Part shown: one piece after another, positions 57,322-64,000 of the stretch
How positions within the stretch are numbered: the stretch's first letter is position 1
Layout: each line of letters begins with the position of its first letter
Origin: Hyphomicrobiales bacterium
GTDB taxonomy: Bacteria; Pseudomonadota; Alphaproteobacteria; Rhizobiales; Xanthobacteraceae
Assembly: GCA_017305665.1 (NCBI GenBank)
Contig: JAFKKH010000013.1
Coordinates: forward strand, 1-64,000
Direction: 5' to 3'
DNA: 64,000 bases
Position numbers and translations under genes: made by a program
The notes under the pieces: model-generated
The model's input: only the letters and a program-made list of their open reading frames with translations
What the model was told of the DNA's origin: nothing
Databases searched by the model: none

Positions 57322-58817
57322 CGTGCGCGGCGATAATAACGATGACGATAGTAGTGACGCCGCAAATGCCGACGGCTCGGCTTCACCTCGGGCCGAGCGG
57401 CCGGCAGTGGCGTTGCCTCTGAAACGGCCTTTTCTCCAACCGATGGAGCAGCCTTGGCTGACTCACCGGTGGGCGACGGCGCCGAGGTGCTCTTACCATC
57501 GGCTGGCTTCTGACTCTTTAACGGAAACAGTTTTGCGATTTTCGCCGACGGCCGCGCGCTCGGAAGCGGCATGGTTCTGCCGCTGGCAACGGGATTGAGG
57601 CTATTCGGAACCAGCATCACGAAGTGCATGTTGTGGCGCAGCCGGCCGGACACACGCCCTGCTTCCGGACCGGCACCGAAGTAAAGATCCGCGCGCGCAG
57701 GACCGAGGATCGCCGAGCCCGTGTCCTGTGCGATCATCAGCCGGTGGAACGGCGTTTTCGCCTGTTCCGATTCGATCGGCAATTCTCCTTCGATGAAGAA
57801 TGGCGTGCCATAGACGTGGAGCGATTTGTCGACCGCGATCGACCGGCCCGGCGTCAGCGGCACGCCCTGTGCGCCCACCGCCTCGTCCTTGTCCGACAGC
57901 TTCACCTCATGAAAGAAGACGTACGAGCGATTCTGCCGGCGCACCTCGTTGGCACCATCCGGATTCTCGTCCATCCACTGCCGGATGCGCCGCATCGACA
58001 TCTGATCCTTCGGGATGATGTTACGATCGATCAGGATGCGGCCGACGGCCGTATAGGGATATCCGTTGTAGGAATCGTAATTGATACGAATGGTCGAACC
58101 ATCCTCGAGCCGGACCCGCGCGGAGCCCTGGATCTGGGTGAACAGCAGATCGGTCTGATTCTTGAGCCAGCAGATCTCGAGGCCACGACCCGCGATCGCG
58201 CCATCCTCGATTTCAGCGCGATCGTAATACGGAACCAGCTTTCGGCGGCCGATCTTGCGATACACCGGCCCGCTGTTGGGCAACGTGGGCGAGCTCTGCC
58301 TGAACCCTCGAACGAAGAGATTCGACGGACGGCGATAAACCGGCACGGTGTAGACATCTGTTTTGGTGCGCGATCCATCGATGATCGGCTCGTAGTAACC
58401 GGTCACGAAGCCATCGGTTTCTCCAAGGCGGGAGATTCGCAGCGGCTGAAAGTGTGTTTCGAAGAAGACACGAGCCTTGTCGTTGCTGGAAATATCGACC
58501 ATCTGCGCCGCGCGGCATGGTTCGCGCAATGACGTACCAAGCGCCTTCTGACTGACGGCCGAAGCCTGCCGCGCGGCAACCGCACGACAGCTTGCACGAA
58601 ATGTCCTGAAGGCCTGGAGCTGATCGTCGTTGCGCCAGCCAACGATATCGCCCCACGCGACCGGCACATATTGGCTACCGGAGATTTCGAGCGGCCAGAC
58701 CCGATGATGACGGATAGCATATGCTTGAACTGGAACAGGCGTCAGGGCGGCAGCGACGCAGAGTCCGGCCGCGCACCGTTTTAGCCAGAAAAGGTCAGTT
58801 GGTGCTTCCAGTGCCAA
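57318..58817 (-). CDS. mltA: Membrane-bound lytic murein transglycosylase A with long basic tail
   Basis: MltA cleaves murein strands with formation of 1,6-anhydromuropeptides. A signal peptide (CAAGLCVAAALTPVPVQA) is followed by the MltA domain (GFVTGYYEPIIDGS, VYRRPSNL) and the 3D catalytic barrel (MIAQDTGSAILGPARADLYFGAG, with the Asp residues). After ~395 comes an unusual ~100-residue Ala/Pro/Lys-rich tail ending in Arg, His and Tyr (RRHYYRHRYYRRAR). No ATG gives the signal peptide. TTG 58817 inside the end of tim44, with GGAAG upstream, is the best start, but a frame is open to 58904. Confidence 0.88.
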   Translation of the reverse strand: MALEAPTDLFWLKRCAAGLCVAAALTPVPVQAYAIRHHRVWPLEISGSQYVPVAWGDIVGWRNDDQLQAFRTFRASCRAVAARQASAVSQKALGTSLREPCRAAQMVDISSNDKARVFFETHFQPLRISRLGETDGFVTGYYEPIIDGSRTKTDVYTVPVYRRPSNLFVRGFRQSSPTLPNSGPVYRKIGRRKLVPYYDRAEIEDGAIAGRGLEICWLKNQTDLLFTQIQGSARVRLEDGSTIRINYDSYNGYPYTAVGRILIDRNIIPKDQMSMRRIRQWMDENPDGANEVRRQNRSYVFFHEVKLSDKDEAVGAQGVPLTPGRSIAVDKSLHVYGTPFFIEGELPIESEQAKTPFHRLMIAQDTGSAILGPARADLYFGAGPEAGRVSGRLRHNMHFVMLVPNSLNPVASGRTMPLPSARPSAKIAKLFPLKSQKPADGKSTSAPSPTGESAKAAPSVGEKAVSEATPLPAARPEVKPSRRHLRRHYYRHRYYRRAR

Positions 58818-59502
58818 CCAGCTTCCAGTTCGGATCACGCGAGGAAACGTCGCGAGCAAATGTCCACACGTCCGTGATGTCGGAAATCTTGTCCGGATTG
58901 CCATCGACGATGGTCCCCGCCTTGTCGCGGGTTACCGAAATCATCTGCGATACGAACCGAACCGTCAGTTGCACCGTCCGGTCCCGAACCTCTGCGCCGG
59001 TCAGCTCGGCCTTCTCGATGGAGACGAAACGTGTCTCCGTTTTCTGGTCCTGCTTTTCCCGATCCTTGATGGCGGAATCGAAGCTTTCATAGACTTCCGA
59101 CGAGAGCAGGTCCTTCAAGGCACGACGATCACCATTGGCGAAAGCCAGCACGATCATCTCGTAGGCACTGCGCGCACCGCTGAGAAAATGCTTCGGATCG
59201 AAGGACGAGTCCTGCGCCGCGACCGCATCGAGTCCGAGCGCGAGGGGGGTCCCCGGTTCGGCGATGTTTTTCCAGCGATCGGCGGCGGGCGCGACATCGG
59301 GCGTCGGCGCAGCCGGCGCCTGATCGATCACGGAACCTGGCATAGGAACGACGCTATTGTTGTCCTGCGCACCGTGCAGCACGTCGCGCGCGGCGCGATC
59401 ATATGGCGGCCGCTCACTTCCCGTGCGCTGTCCGAGGACATTGCGCAGACGCAGGAAGATAAAGACCGCCAGCGCCAGGAAAATGATGGTGTAAATATCC
59501 AC
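58795..59502 (-). CDS. Tim44/TimA-domain membrane protein
   Basis: This 235-residue protein has one N-terminal transmembrane helix (YTIIFLALAVFIFLRLRNVLG), a flexible Pro/Ala-rich linker and a C-terminal Tim44-like domain (GARSAYEMIVLAFANGDRRALKDLLSSEVYESFDSAI, ITDVWTFARDVSSRDPNWKLVGT). The bacterial TimA form is thought to act at the inner membrane, perhaps with the Sec or lipid system, but this is unproven here. It is the first gene of the tim44-mltA-smr operon. Its stop overlaps the mltA coding frame. Confidence 0.9.
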   Translation of the reverse strand: MDIYTIIFLALAVFIFLRLRNVLGQRTGSERPPYDRAARDVLHGAQDNNSVVPMPGSVIDQAPAAPTPDVAPAADRWKNIAEPGTPLALGLDAVAAQDSSFDPKHFLSGARSAYEMIVLAFANGDRRALKDLLSSEVYESFDSAIKDREKQDQKTETRFVSIEKAELTGAEVRDRTVQLTVRFVSQMISVTRDKAGTIVDGNPDKISDITDVWTFARDVSSRDPNWKLVGTGSTN

Positions 59503-59965
59503 GTCGTCTTCACTTTCTGGTCGATACCGGCCCGATCCGGCGAACGAAGGCTCCCCAGGGGAACGGCAACATCACGCGAATCCAGACCATGTAGGCACGA
59601 AACCGGGTCCAGCCAATGGCGCGTTTTGGCACAGCGAACCGAACCTTGGAAATGGTCGTTTCGGCCGCTGGTTCCGATCGAATTGTAGCGCGTTTCCGCA
59701 CAAAGGGGAAACCGGATTGCGCCAAGAAAATCCATTCCTTCAATAATTTAAGCGATTTAACCCCATCTCAAGTCCTGGCATCTCCAGTCAAAGGTGCGCG
59801 ATCCGGTTTGCGCGGCGCTCGACAGCCCTTTGTCACCGCTTCCGCCATCCTTGTGGAAGGCCGCAGGCCTATGATAGCCACTCGCCCCGACACAATACTT
59901 TTCCCTTTGGGTTTGAGCGGACCGCGAAATTCGGGGCGCTTGACGACGTTTCAGGAGGACGATCG
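59503..59965. other. 463-base divergent intergenic region between tim44 and secB
   Basis: I see no convincing gene. A minus-strand frame of 77 codons (59510-59743) exists but has no family signature, ribosome-binding site or regular codon bias. The region becomes AT-richer at 59735-59760 (TTCAATAATTTAAGCGATTT). It must hold the promoters of the tim44 operon and of secB. CAGGAGG sits before secB. Confidence 0.6.
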
Positions 59966-60451
59966 ATGACGAACGGCAACGGCACACCGCCAGAGGATGC
60001 TCCTCCGCCCCAGCTCAATGTTCTCGCGCAATACACCAAGGATCTCTCGTTCGAGAATCCGAATGCGCCGTCCTCGCTGGGACCGCAGGCGCAGCAGCCG
60101 TCGATCAATATCCAGATCAACGTTGGTGCCAACAATGTTGCAGCGAACGAATACGAAGTGACGCTCTCGGTCGAGGGCAAGGCGGAAAACGACGGCAAGG
60201 TGATGTTCAGCTTCGAGTTGGCTTACGCCGGCGTGTTCCGGATCGTCAACGTGCCGCAGGAAAATCTGCATCCGCTGATCATGATCGAATGCCCACGTCT
60301 GTTGTTCCCGTTTGCCCGCGAGATCATCGCCACGGCGGTGCGCGACGGCGGATTCCCGCCGCTGATGCTTGATCCGGTGGATTTCGTCGGTCTGTACCGC
60401 CAGAACATGGAACGGCAGGCTGCGGCTGCGCAGCAACAGAAGCCGAGCTAA
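59966..60451 (+). CDS. secB: Protein-export chaperone SecB
   Basis: SecB holds secretory precursors unfolded and hands them to SecA. The 161-residue product has a Pro-rich N-terminus, [43 protein letters not shown] and the C-terminal [37 protein letters not shown] with a Gln/Ala-rich tail. CAGGAGG precedes ATG 59966. Its stop overlaps the convergent dnaQ stop by 4 bases. Confidence 0.98.
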   Translation: MTNGNGTPPEDAPPPQLNVLAQYTKDLSFENPNAPSSLGPQAQQPSINIQINVGANNVAANEYEVTLSVEGKAENDGKVMFSFELAYAGVFRIVNVPQENLHPLIMIECPRLLFPFAREIIATAVRDGGFPPLMLDPVDFVGLYRQNMERQAAAAQQQKPS

Positions 60452-61164
60452 TCGGCACGCTGTTCCAGCGCCTCGCTTCCGAAGAATTCTCTCCAGATCG
60501 CCTTCTCGCCAAGGGTGGCGATGAAGTCCCGATGCGCGGCGCGGTCGGCATCGGTTATGCGCGGCATGAGAGGAACCATTCGCTGGCGCCGCGGCATATC
60601 CGGTGAACCGCTGGCTTGGCGAGGCGCCACTTCCGCAAGGATCAATTGCGACTGCCGCGCGCCGATCAGATCGATATAAACTTCCGCCAGAAGCTCGGCA
60701 TCGAGCAGCGCGCCGTGCTTGGTGCGGCGAGAGTTGTCGATGGCATAGCGCGAACAGAGATCGTCGAGCCGGTTCGACACACCCGGATGCTTTCGGCGCG
60801 CAAGCAACAGCGTATCGACCAAGCGGTCACGCCCGATCGCCGGCCGCTTGAGCCGATCCAGCTCGGCATTGATGAACCCGATGTCGAACGATGCGTTGTG
60901 GATCACCAGCGGCGCATCGCCGATGAACTCCAGAAACTCCTCGACGATGTTCAGGAACAGCGGCTTGTCGGCGAGAAACTCGGTCGACAGGCCGTGCACC
61001 GCGAAGGCCTCCTGCGGCATATCGCGTTCCGGATTGATGTAGCGGTGGAACGTCTGTCCCGTCGGCATACGATTGAAGATTTCCACGCAACCGACCTCAA
61101 CCAGACGATCGCCGCGCAGCGGATCCAATCCGGTGGTTTCGGTATCGAGGACAATTTCGCGCAT
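60448..61164 (-). CDS. dnaQ: DNA polymerase III epsilon subunit (proofreading exonuclease)
   Basis: DnaQ is the 3'-5' proofreading exonuclease of the replicative polymerase. The 238-residue product shows the DEDDh motifs: [20 protein letters not shown] (Exo I), [19 protein letters not shown] (Exo II) and [15 protein letters not shown] (Exo III). It carries a C-terminal region for the polymerase contact. ATG 61164 matches [12 protein letters not shown]. It is the last of the ppsR-maf-coaE-dnaQ run. Confidence 0.97.
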   Translation of the reverse strand: MREIVLDTETTGLDPLRGDRLVEVGCVEIFNRMPTGQTFHRYINPERDMPQEAFAVHGLSTEFLADKPLFLNIVEEFLEFIGDAPLVIHNASFDIGFINAELDRLKRPAIGRDRLVDTLLLARRKHPGVSNRLDDLCSRYAIDNSRRTKHGALLDAELLAEVYIDLIGARQSQLILAEVAPRQASGSPDMPRRQRMVPLMPRITDADRAAHRDFIATLGEKAIWREFFGSEALEQRAD

Positions 61165-61186
61165 GCACGTCTGCCAAGTCTACGAA

Positions 61187-61786
61187 TCAGGGCCGTCGTC
61201 GCGGCATCTTAGCAGCCTCGGCCAGAATTTCCTTGATCCGCTCGCGCACCGGCTCAAGACCGTGTGAGGTATCCACCACGAAATCCGCTCGCTTGCGCTT
61301 CTCGGCGTCTGGCAATTGCCGCGCCAGGATCGCATCGAGCTTCTCGCTGCTCATGTTGTCACGTGCAAGAATCCGCTCGCGTTGGGCCTCCGGCGAGGTC
61401 GACACCACCACCACGGCATCGACCCGCTTCTCGCCACCGGTTTCGAACAACAGCGGCACATCAACCACCGCGATCGGCGCACCGGACTGCTCGGCCGAGT
61501 CGAGAAATGCCTGATGATAGGCACGCAGCATCGGATGCACGATCTGCTCGAGCTGTTTCATGGCCACAGGATTGTGGACGACCTTGGACGACAGCCTTTC
61601 ACGATCGACCTTGCCGTCGACAGTCGTGCCGGGAAAAGCTGCTTCGATCGCCGGGGCGGCCTCACCTTCATAGATTTTGTGAACGGTTGCATCGGCGTCA
61701 TACACAGGCACGCCGGCCTCGGCAAAAAGCTTTGCCGTGGTCGATTTTCCCATTCCGATCGAGCCGGTGAGCCCAAGCACCCGCAT
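61187..61786 (-). CDS. coaE: Dephospho-CoA kinase
   Basis: CoaE adds the 3'-phosphate in the last step of coenzyme A synthesis. The 199-residue product has [30 protein letters not shown] with the P-loop, and [37 protein letters not shown]. The C-terminus ends AAKMPRRRP. It starts 17 bases after the maf stop on the same strand and precedes dnaQ by 22 bases. Confidence 0.97.
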   Translation of the reverse strand: MRVLGLTGSIGMGKSTTAKLFAEAGVPVYDADATVHKIYEGEAAPAIEAAFPGTTVDGKVDRERLSSKVVHNPVAMKQLEQIVHPMLRAYHQAFLDSAEQSGAPIAVVDVPLLFETGGEKRVDAVVVVSTSPEAQRERILARDNMSSEKLDAILARQLPDAEKRKRADFVVDTSHGLEPVRERIKEILAEAAKMPRRRP

Positions 61787-61803
61787 GTCAGATTTTCCCG
61801 CGA

Positions 61804-62412
61804 CTATAGCGACAACAGCCCCTCGCCGCGCAGAAAAGCAAGCAGCGGCAGCAACGGCAAGCCCAGAATGGTGAAGTGATCCCCTTCTATGCGGTCGAAA
61901 AGATGGACACCAAGTCCTTCGAGCTGATATGCGCCGACGCTTGTCGTAACCGCATCGCCTGCGACATCCAGATAAGCCCTGATCGTATCCTCACTCAGCT
62001 CACGCATCGTCAAGCGCGCGACGGATACATTCTCAAACAATGCTTCCCCATTACGCACAACGGCGATCGCAGCATGTAACGCGTGTGTGCGGCCGGAGAG
62101 CGCGCGCAAGTGTTCCGCTGCGCCGTCGCGGCCAGCGGGCTTGTTGAACATTCGCCCCTCGCTTTCAAGCGTCTGGTCCGCCCCGATGACGTAGCGGCCT
62201 GGCGATTGCAGCGAAACGGACCTGGCTTTTTCGCACGCCAGATGCGCGGCGATCTCGCCGGCTGCAATCAAACCAGAGTTCTTCTGAATGACCCGCTCAT
62301 CGATCGCGGCCGGCTTCGCCTCGAACGATAGTCCAGCGTTAGACAGCAATGTCTGACGCACCCGGCTTTGCGAGGCCAGAATCAACGGCTTTTGTTCACG
62401 CCAAACCGCCAT
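61804..62412 (-). CDS. maf: Maf-like nucleotide pyrophosphatase
   Basis: Maf proteins hydrolyse non-canonical or modified NTPs. The 202-residue product has [30 protein letters not shown], the ARSVS region, [39 protein letters not shown], and a C-terminal [18 protein letters not shown]. The AD-QTLE variant motif places it among the YceF-like pyrophosphatases rather than YhdE. It follows ppsR by 8 bases and precedes coaE. Confidence 0.92.
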   Translation of the reverse strand: MAVWREQKPLILASQSRVRQTLLSNAGLSFEAKPAAIDERVIQKNSGLIAAGEIAAHLACEKARSVSLQSPGRYVIGADQTLESEGRMFNKPAGRDGAAEHLRALSGRTHALHAAIAVVRNGEALFENVSVARLTMRELSEDTIRAYLDVAGDAVTTSVGAYQLEGLGVHLFDRIEGDHFTILGLPLLPLLAFLRGEGLLSL

Positions 62413-62420
62413 CGCTCAGC

Positions 62421-63263
62421 CTACTCCGACCGCCGCTGCCGTTGCCGATCAGCAAACAGTTTCATGATCGCGGCAGCAGTTTCCTCGATCGAGCGGCGGG
62501 TGACGTCCAGTTGTACCCAATCATGTCTCGCGCTCAGGCGACGTGCATGGGTCACCTCGTCGGCAACCGCCTGACGATCGATATAGACGTCGTTACCGGG
62601 CCCCGAACCAATGCTCAGCAACCGGTTCTGCCGAACCTGAATGAGACGCTCCGGTGTCGCATGAAGGCTGACGACCAACGGCTGTTTCAGCGTTTCGAGC
62701 TGATGCGGGATGGCAATGCCGGGCACCAGCGGCACGTTCGCAGTTCGGATGCCGCGATTGGCAAGGTAAATGGACGTCGGAGTTTTCGACGTACGCGATA
62801 CGCCGACCAGAACAACGTCCGCTTCTTCGAGACCTTCAACGTGCTGCCCGTCATCATGCATCATCGAATAGTTCAACGCATCGATTCGCTTGAAATATTC
62901 GGCATTCAATGTGTGTTGTGCGCCCACGCGTCCAGTGGTGGCCGCACCGAGATAAGCCTGAAACAACTGCATCACCGGCCCGATGATCGAAAGACTTGGG
63001 CTGTTGATCTCCTGACACTTCGCCTCGAGACGCGCGACCAGATCCTTTTCCAAAAGCGTGAACAGAACGATTCCTGGCGCCTCTTCGATCTCGGCCAGCA
63101 CGCGGTCAAGTTGTTTCTGGCTACGCACGAGCGGATAGACGTGCTCGACAGGTGTCACGTTGGCGTATTGAGCTGCCACCGCGCGCGACACGGTTATGAG
63201 CGTCTCGCCGGTCGAATCGGACACCAGGTGAAGATGAAAATAGCTGCCAGTGATGGGCACCAT
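62421..63263 (-). CDS. ppsR: PEP synthase / PPDK regulatory protein (DUF299)
   Basis: This bifunctional kinase/pyrophosphorylase switches phosphoenolpyruvate synthase or pyruvate, phosphate dikinase on and off by reversible threonine phosphorylation. The 280-residue product has [25 protein letters not shown], the P-loop-like [22 protein letters not shown], and [14 protein letters not shown]. The first gene of the ppsR-maf-coaE-dnaQ run, it starts at the edge of a 454-base gap. In Caulobacter the homologous gene borders the chromosome origin. Confidence 0.93.
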   Translation of the reverse strand: MVPITGSYFHLHLVSDSTGETLITVSRAVAAQYANVTPVEHVYPLVRSQKQLDRVLAEIEEAPGIVLFTLLEKDLVARLEAKCQEINSPSLSIIGPVMQLFQAYLGAATTGRVGAQHTLNAEYFKRIDALNYSMMHDDGQHVEGLEEADVVLVGVSRTSKTPTSIYLANRGIRTANVPLVPGIAIPHQLETLKQPLVVSLHATPERLIQVRQNRLLSIGSGPGNDVYIDRQAVADEVTHARRLSARHDWVQLDVTRRSIEETAAAIMKLFADRQRQRRSE

Positions 63264-63717
63264 AGCCCTGTATACCCTGTGAATCGCTGTGGAGCCTGAG
63301 CCGCGAAATGGCGCGTTCAGTGAAGGCCTTGGGATAAGCGGGATTTTTCTTCACAGGTCTCGTGAAGGGAAAAGTCCGTCGATCGATATCAATGATACTG
63401 GGGTTATGTGGACTTGTCTCTGGACAATTGCGTGCAAATTGTCAGCAAGCCTTTGAGACTGCGGCAGTCTCTGATGCAGTTGGTGAGCGGGACGGTGAAC
63501 TTGGGTGTGTGAAGAAGCTCTTGAAAAAATGCGGATGACATTGCGTCGGCTCAATTCACCGCCACATAGACTCAAATCTTAAGATCTAAAAATATGATTT
63601 GAGAGAAAGAGACCTTGCGGATATCGCCTTGATCCGCTCTCTATCAGTCATCGAGGCAACGCTGATGCCTCGCAGGTGTTCCCTTTGATCGTTCGAGTTT
63701 CCGGAGCGAACTGACCG
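63264..63717. other. 454-base gene-free gap, candidate replication origin
   Basis: This divergent gap between ppsR and hemJ has no coding frame. Between 63571 and 63609 it is AT-rich and contains an inverted repeat CTCAAATC/GATTTGAG (63571-63578 and 63595-63602) around TTAAGATCTAAAAATAT. Two sites resembling DnaA boxes, TTCTTCACA (about 63348) and its complement TGTGAAGAA (about 63508), have two mismatches to TTATCCACA each. In Caulobacter the origin lies between the ppsR homolog and hemE. Origin status here is an inference from synteny. The region also holds the ppsR and hemJ promoters. Confidence 0.4.
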
Positions 63718-64000
63718 ATGTACGAATGGATCAAGGCGTTTCACGTCATTGCCGTCATCTCATGGATGGCGGGCATGCTCTATCTTCCTCGCCTGTTTGT
63801 TTATCACTGTGAGGCCGAGGTCGGTTCAAGGCAGTCCGAGACCTTCAAGGTGATGGAGCGCCGGCTGCTCAAAGGAATCATCAATCCGGCGATGATTCTG
63901 ACCTGGCTGCTTGGCCTCTACATGGTCTGGGCGGGCCAGTGGTATTTGGCGGGATGGTTTCAGGTCAAATTCGCCCTTGTCCTCATCATGTCCGGTATCC
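63718..64000 (+). CDS. hemJ: Protoporphyrinogen oxidase HemJ, 5' part
   Basis: HemJ is a small membrane heme-synthesis enzyme (former UPF0093). The first 94 codons are visible: MYEWIKAFHVIAVISWMAGMLYLPRLFVYH, with the conserved His and Arg, and KVMERRLLKGIINPAMILTWLLGLYM. The gene runs off the window. It is the first gene after the 454-base gap, read away from ppsR. ATG 63718 has a weak ribosome-binding site (GGAGCG). Confidence 0.9.
   Translation, partial: MYEWIKAFHVIAVISWMAGMLYLPRLFVYHCEAEVGSRQSETFKVMERRLLKGIINPAMILTWLLGLYMVWAGQWYLAGWFQVKFALVLIMSGI

Noticed and set aside
59510-59743. A 77-codon minus-strand frame ahead of tim44
   Set aside because: No motif, no ribosome-binding site, and an AT-rich start. 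FxsA, which might be expected near here, does not match.
63264-63717. Perfect DnaA boxes or paired CtrA boxes in the ppsR-hemJ gap
   Set aside because: Only two-mismatch DnaA-like sites and a single TTAA half-site were found, so the origin call stays tentative.

Overview
The window is a 64 kb piece of a high-GC alphaproteobacterial chromosome, most likely from the Bradyrhizobium/Rhodopseudomonas/Afipia group (Nitrobacteraceae). The evidence is gene order and content: the hisB-DUF2628-hisH-hisA-hisF-hisE-coaA run, hslV-DUF2585-hslU, tim44-mltA-smr, secB/dnaQ-coaE-maf-ppsR next to hemJ, dnaK-dnaJ-pmtA, and divergent hrcA/rph. The palindromic intergenic repeats are also of the kind usual in that group. 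No tRNA, rRNA, CRISPR array, transposase or integrase was seen.

Layout. 1-4.3 kb: translation genes (rpmI end, rplT, pheS, pheT). 4.4-11.2 kb: accessory genes, namely a TauE/SafE permease, two Tat-exported enzymes (a metallo-beta-lactamase-fold hydrolase and a flavin amine oxidase), a permuted papain-like peptidase, a SnoaL-like protein divergent from an IclR regulator, and a MarR regulator. 11.3-21.3 kb: transport and metabolism, namely a ClC channel with CBS domains, a sugar-type ABC transporter without its ATPase, a redoxin, a Kef-type antiporter with USP domains, an SDR reductase and an EI24/CysZ-like membrane protein. 21.3-25.6 kb: a compact type III polyketide synthase / ICMT-family methyltransferase / MFS exporter operon lying between two copies of the 3' end of nth. 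25.6-31 kb: DUF2244, an Ada-like alkyltransferase, gpmA, dapB, pyrF, a flavin reductase and pmtA. 31-39 kb: the stress and chaperone block (dnaJ, dnaK, grpE, hrcA) with rph. 39-50 kb: rdgB, hemW, an LpoA-like lipoprotein, rsmI, yraN, gshB, comM and a hybrid histidine kinase. 50-54 kb: the histidine operon. 54-64 kb: hslVU and envelope genes, then secB, dnaQ, coaE, maf and ppsR. A 454-base gene-free, locally AT-rich gap follows, and then the start of hemJ.

The most interesting feature is the 3.3 kb secondary-metabolite cassette at 21.4-24.7 kb. Its three genes overlap by 4 bp each. They would make, methylate and export a polyketide pyrone or resorcinol. The cassette is bracketed by the intact nth gene on one side and by a degenerate, frameshifted fragment of the last ~27 nth codons on the other. 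This suggests insertion at the 3' end of nth. The exporter gene itself carries an apparent 1-base deletion. Other items worth a second look are a candidate replication origin (63264-63717), a very good RpoH-type promoter before dnaK, a modular palindromic element present in two copies, and a nicotinamidase with a twin-arginine signal.
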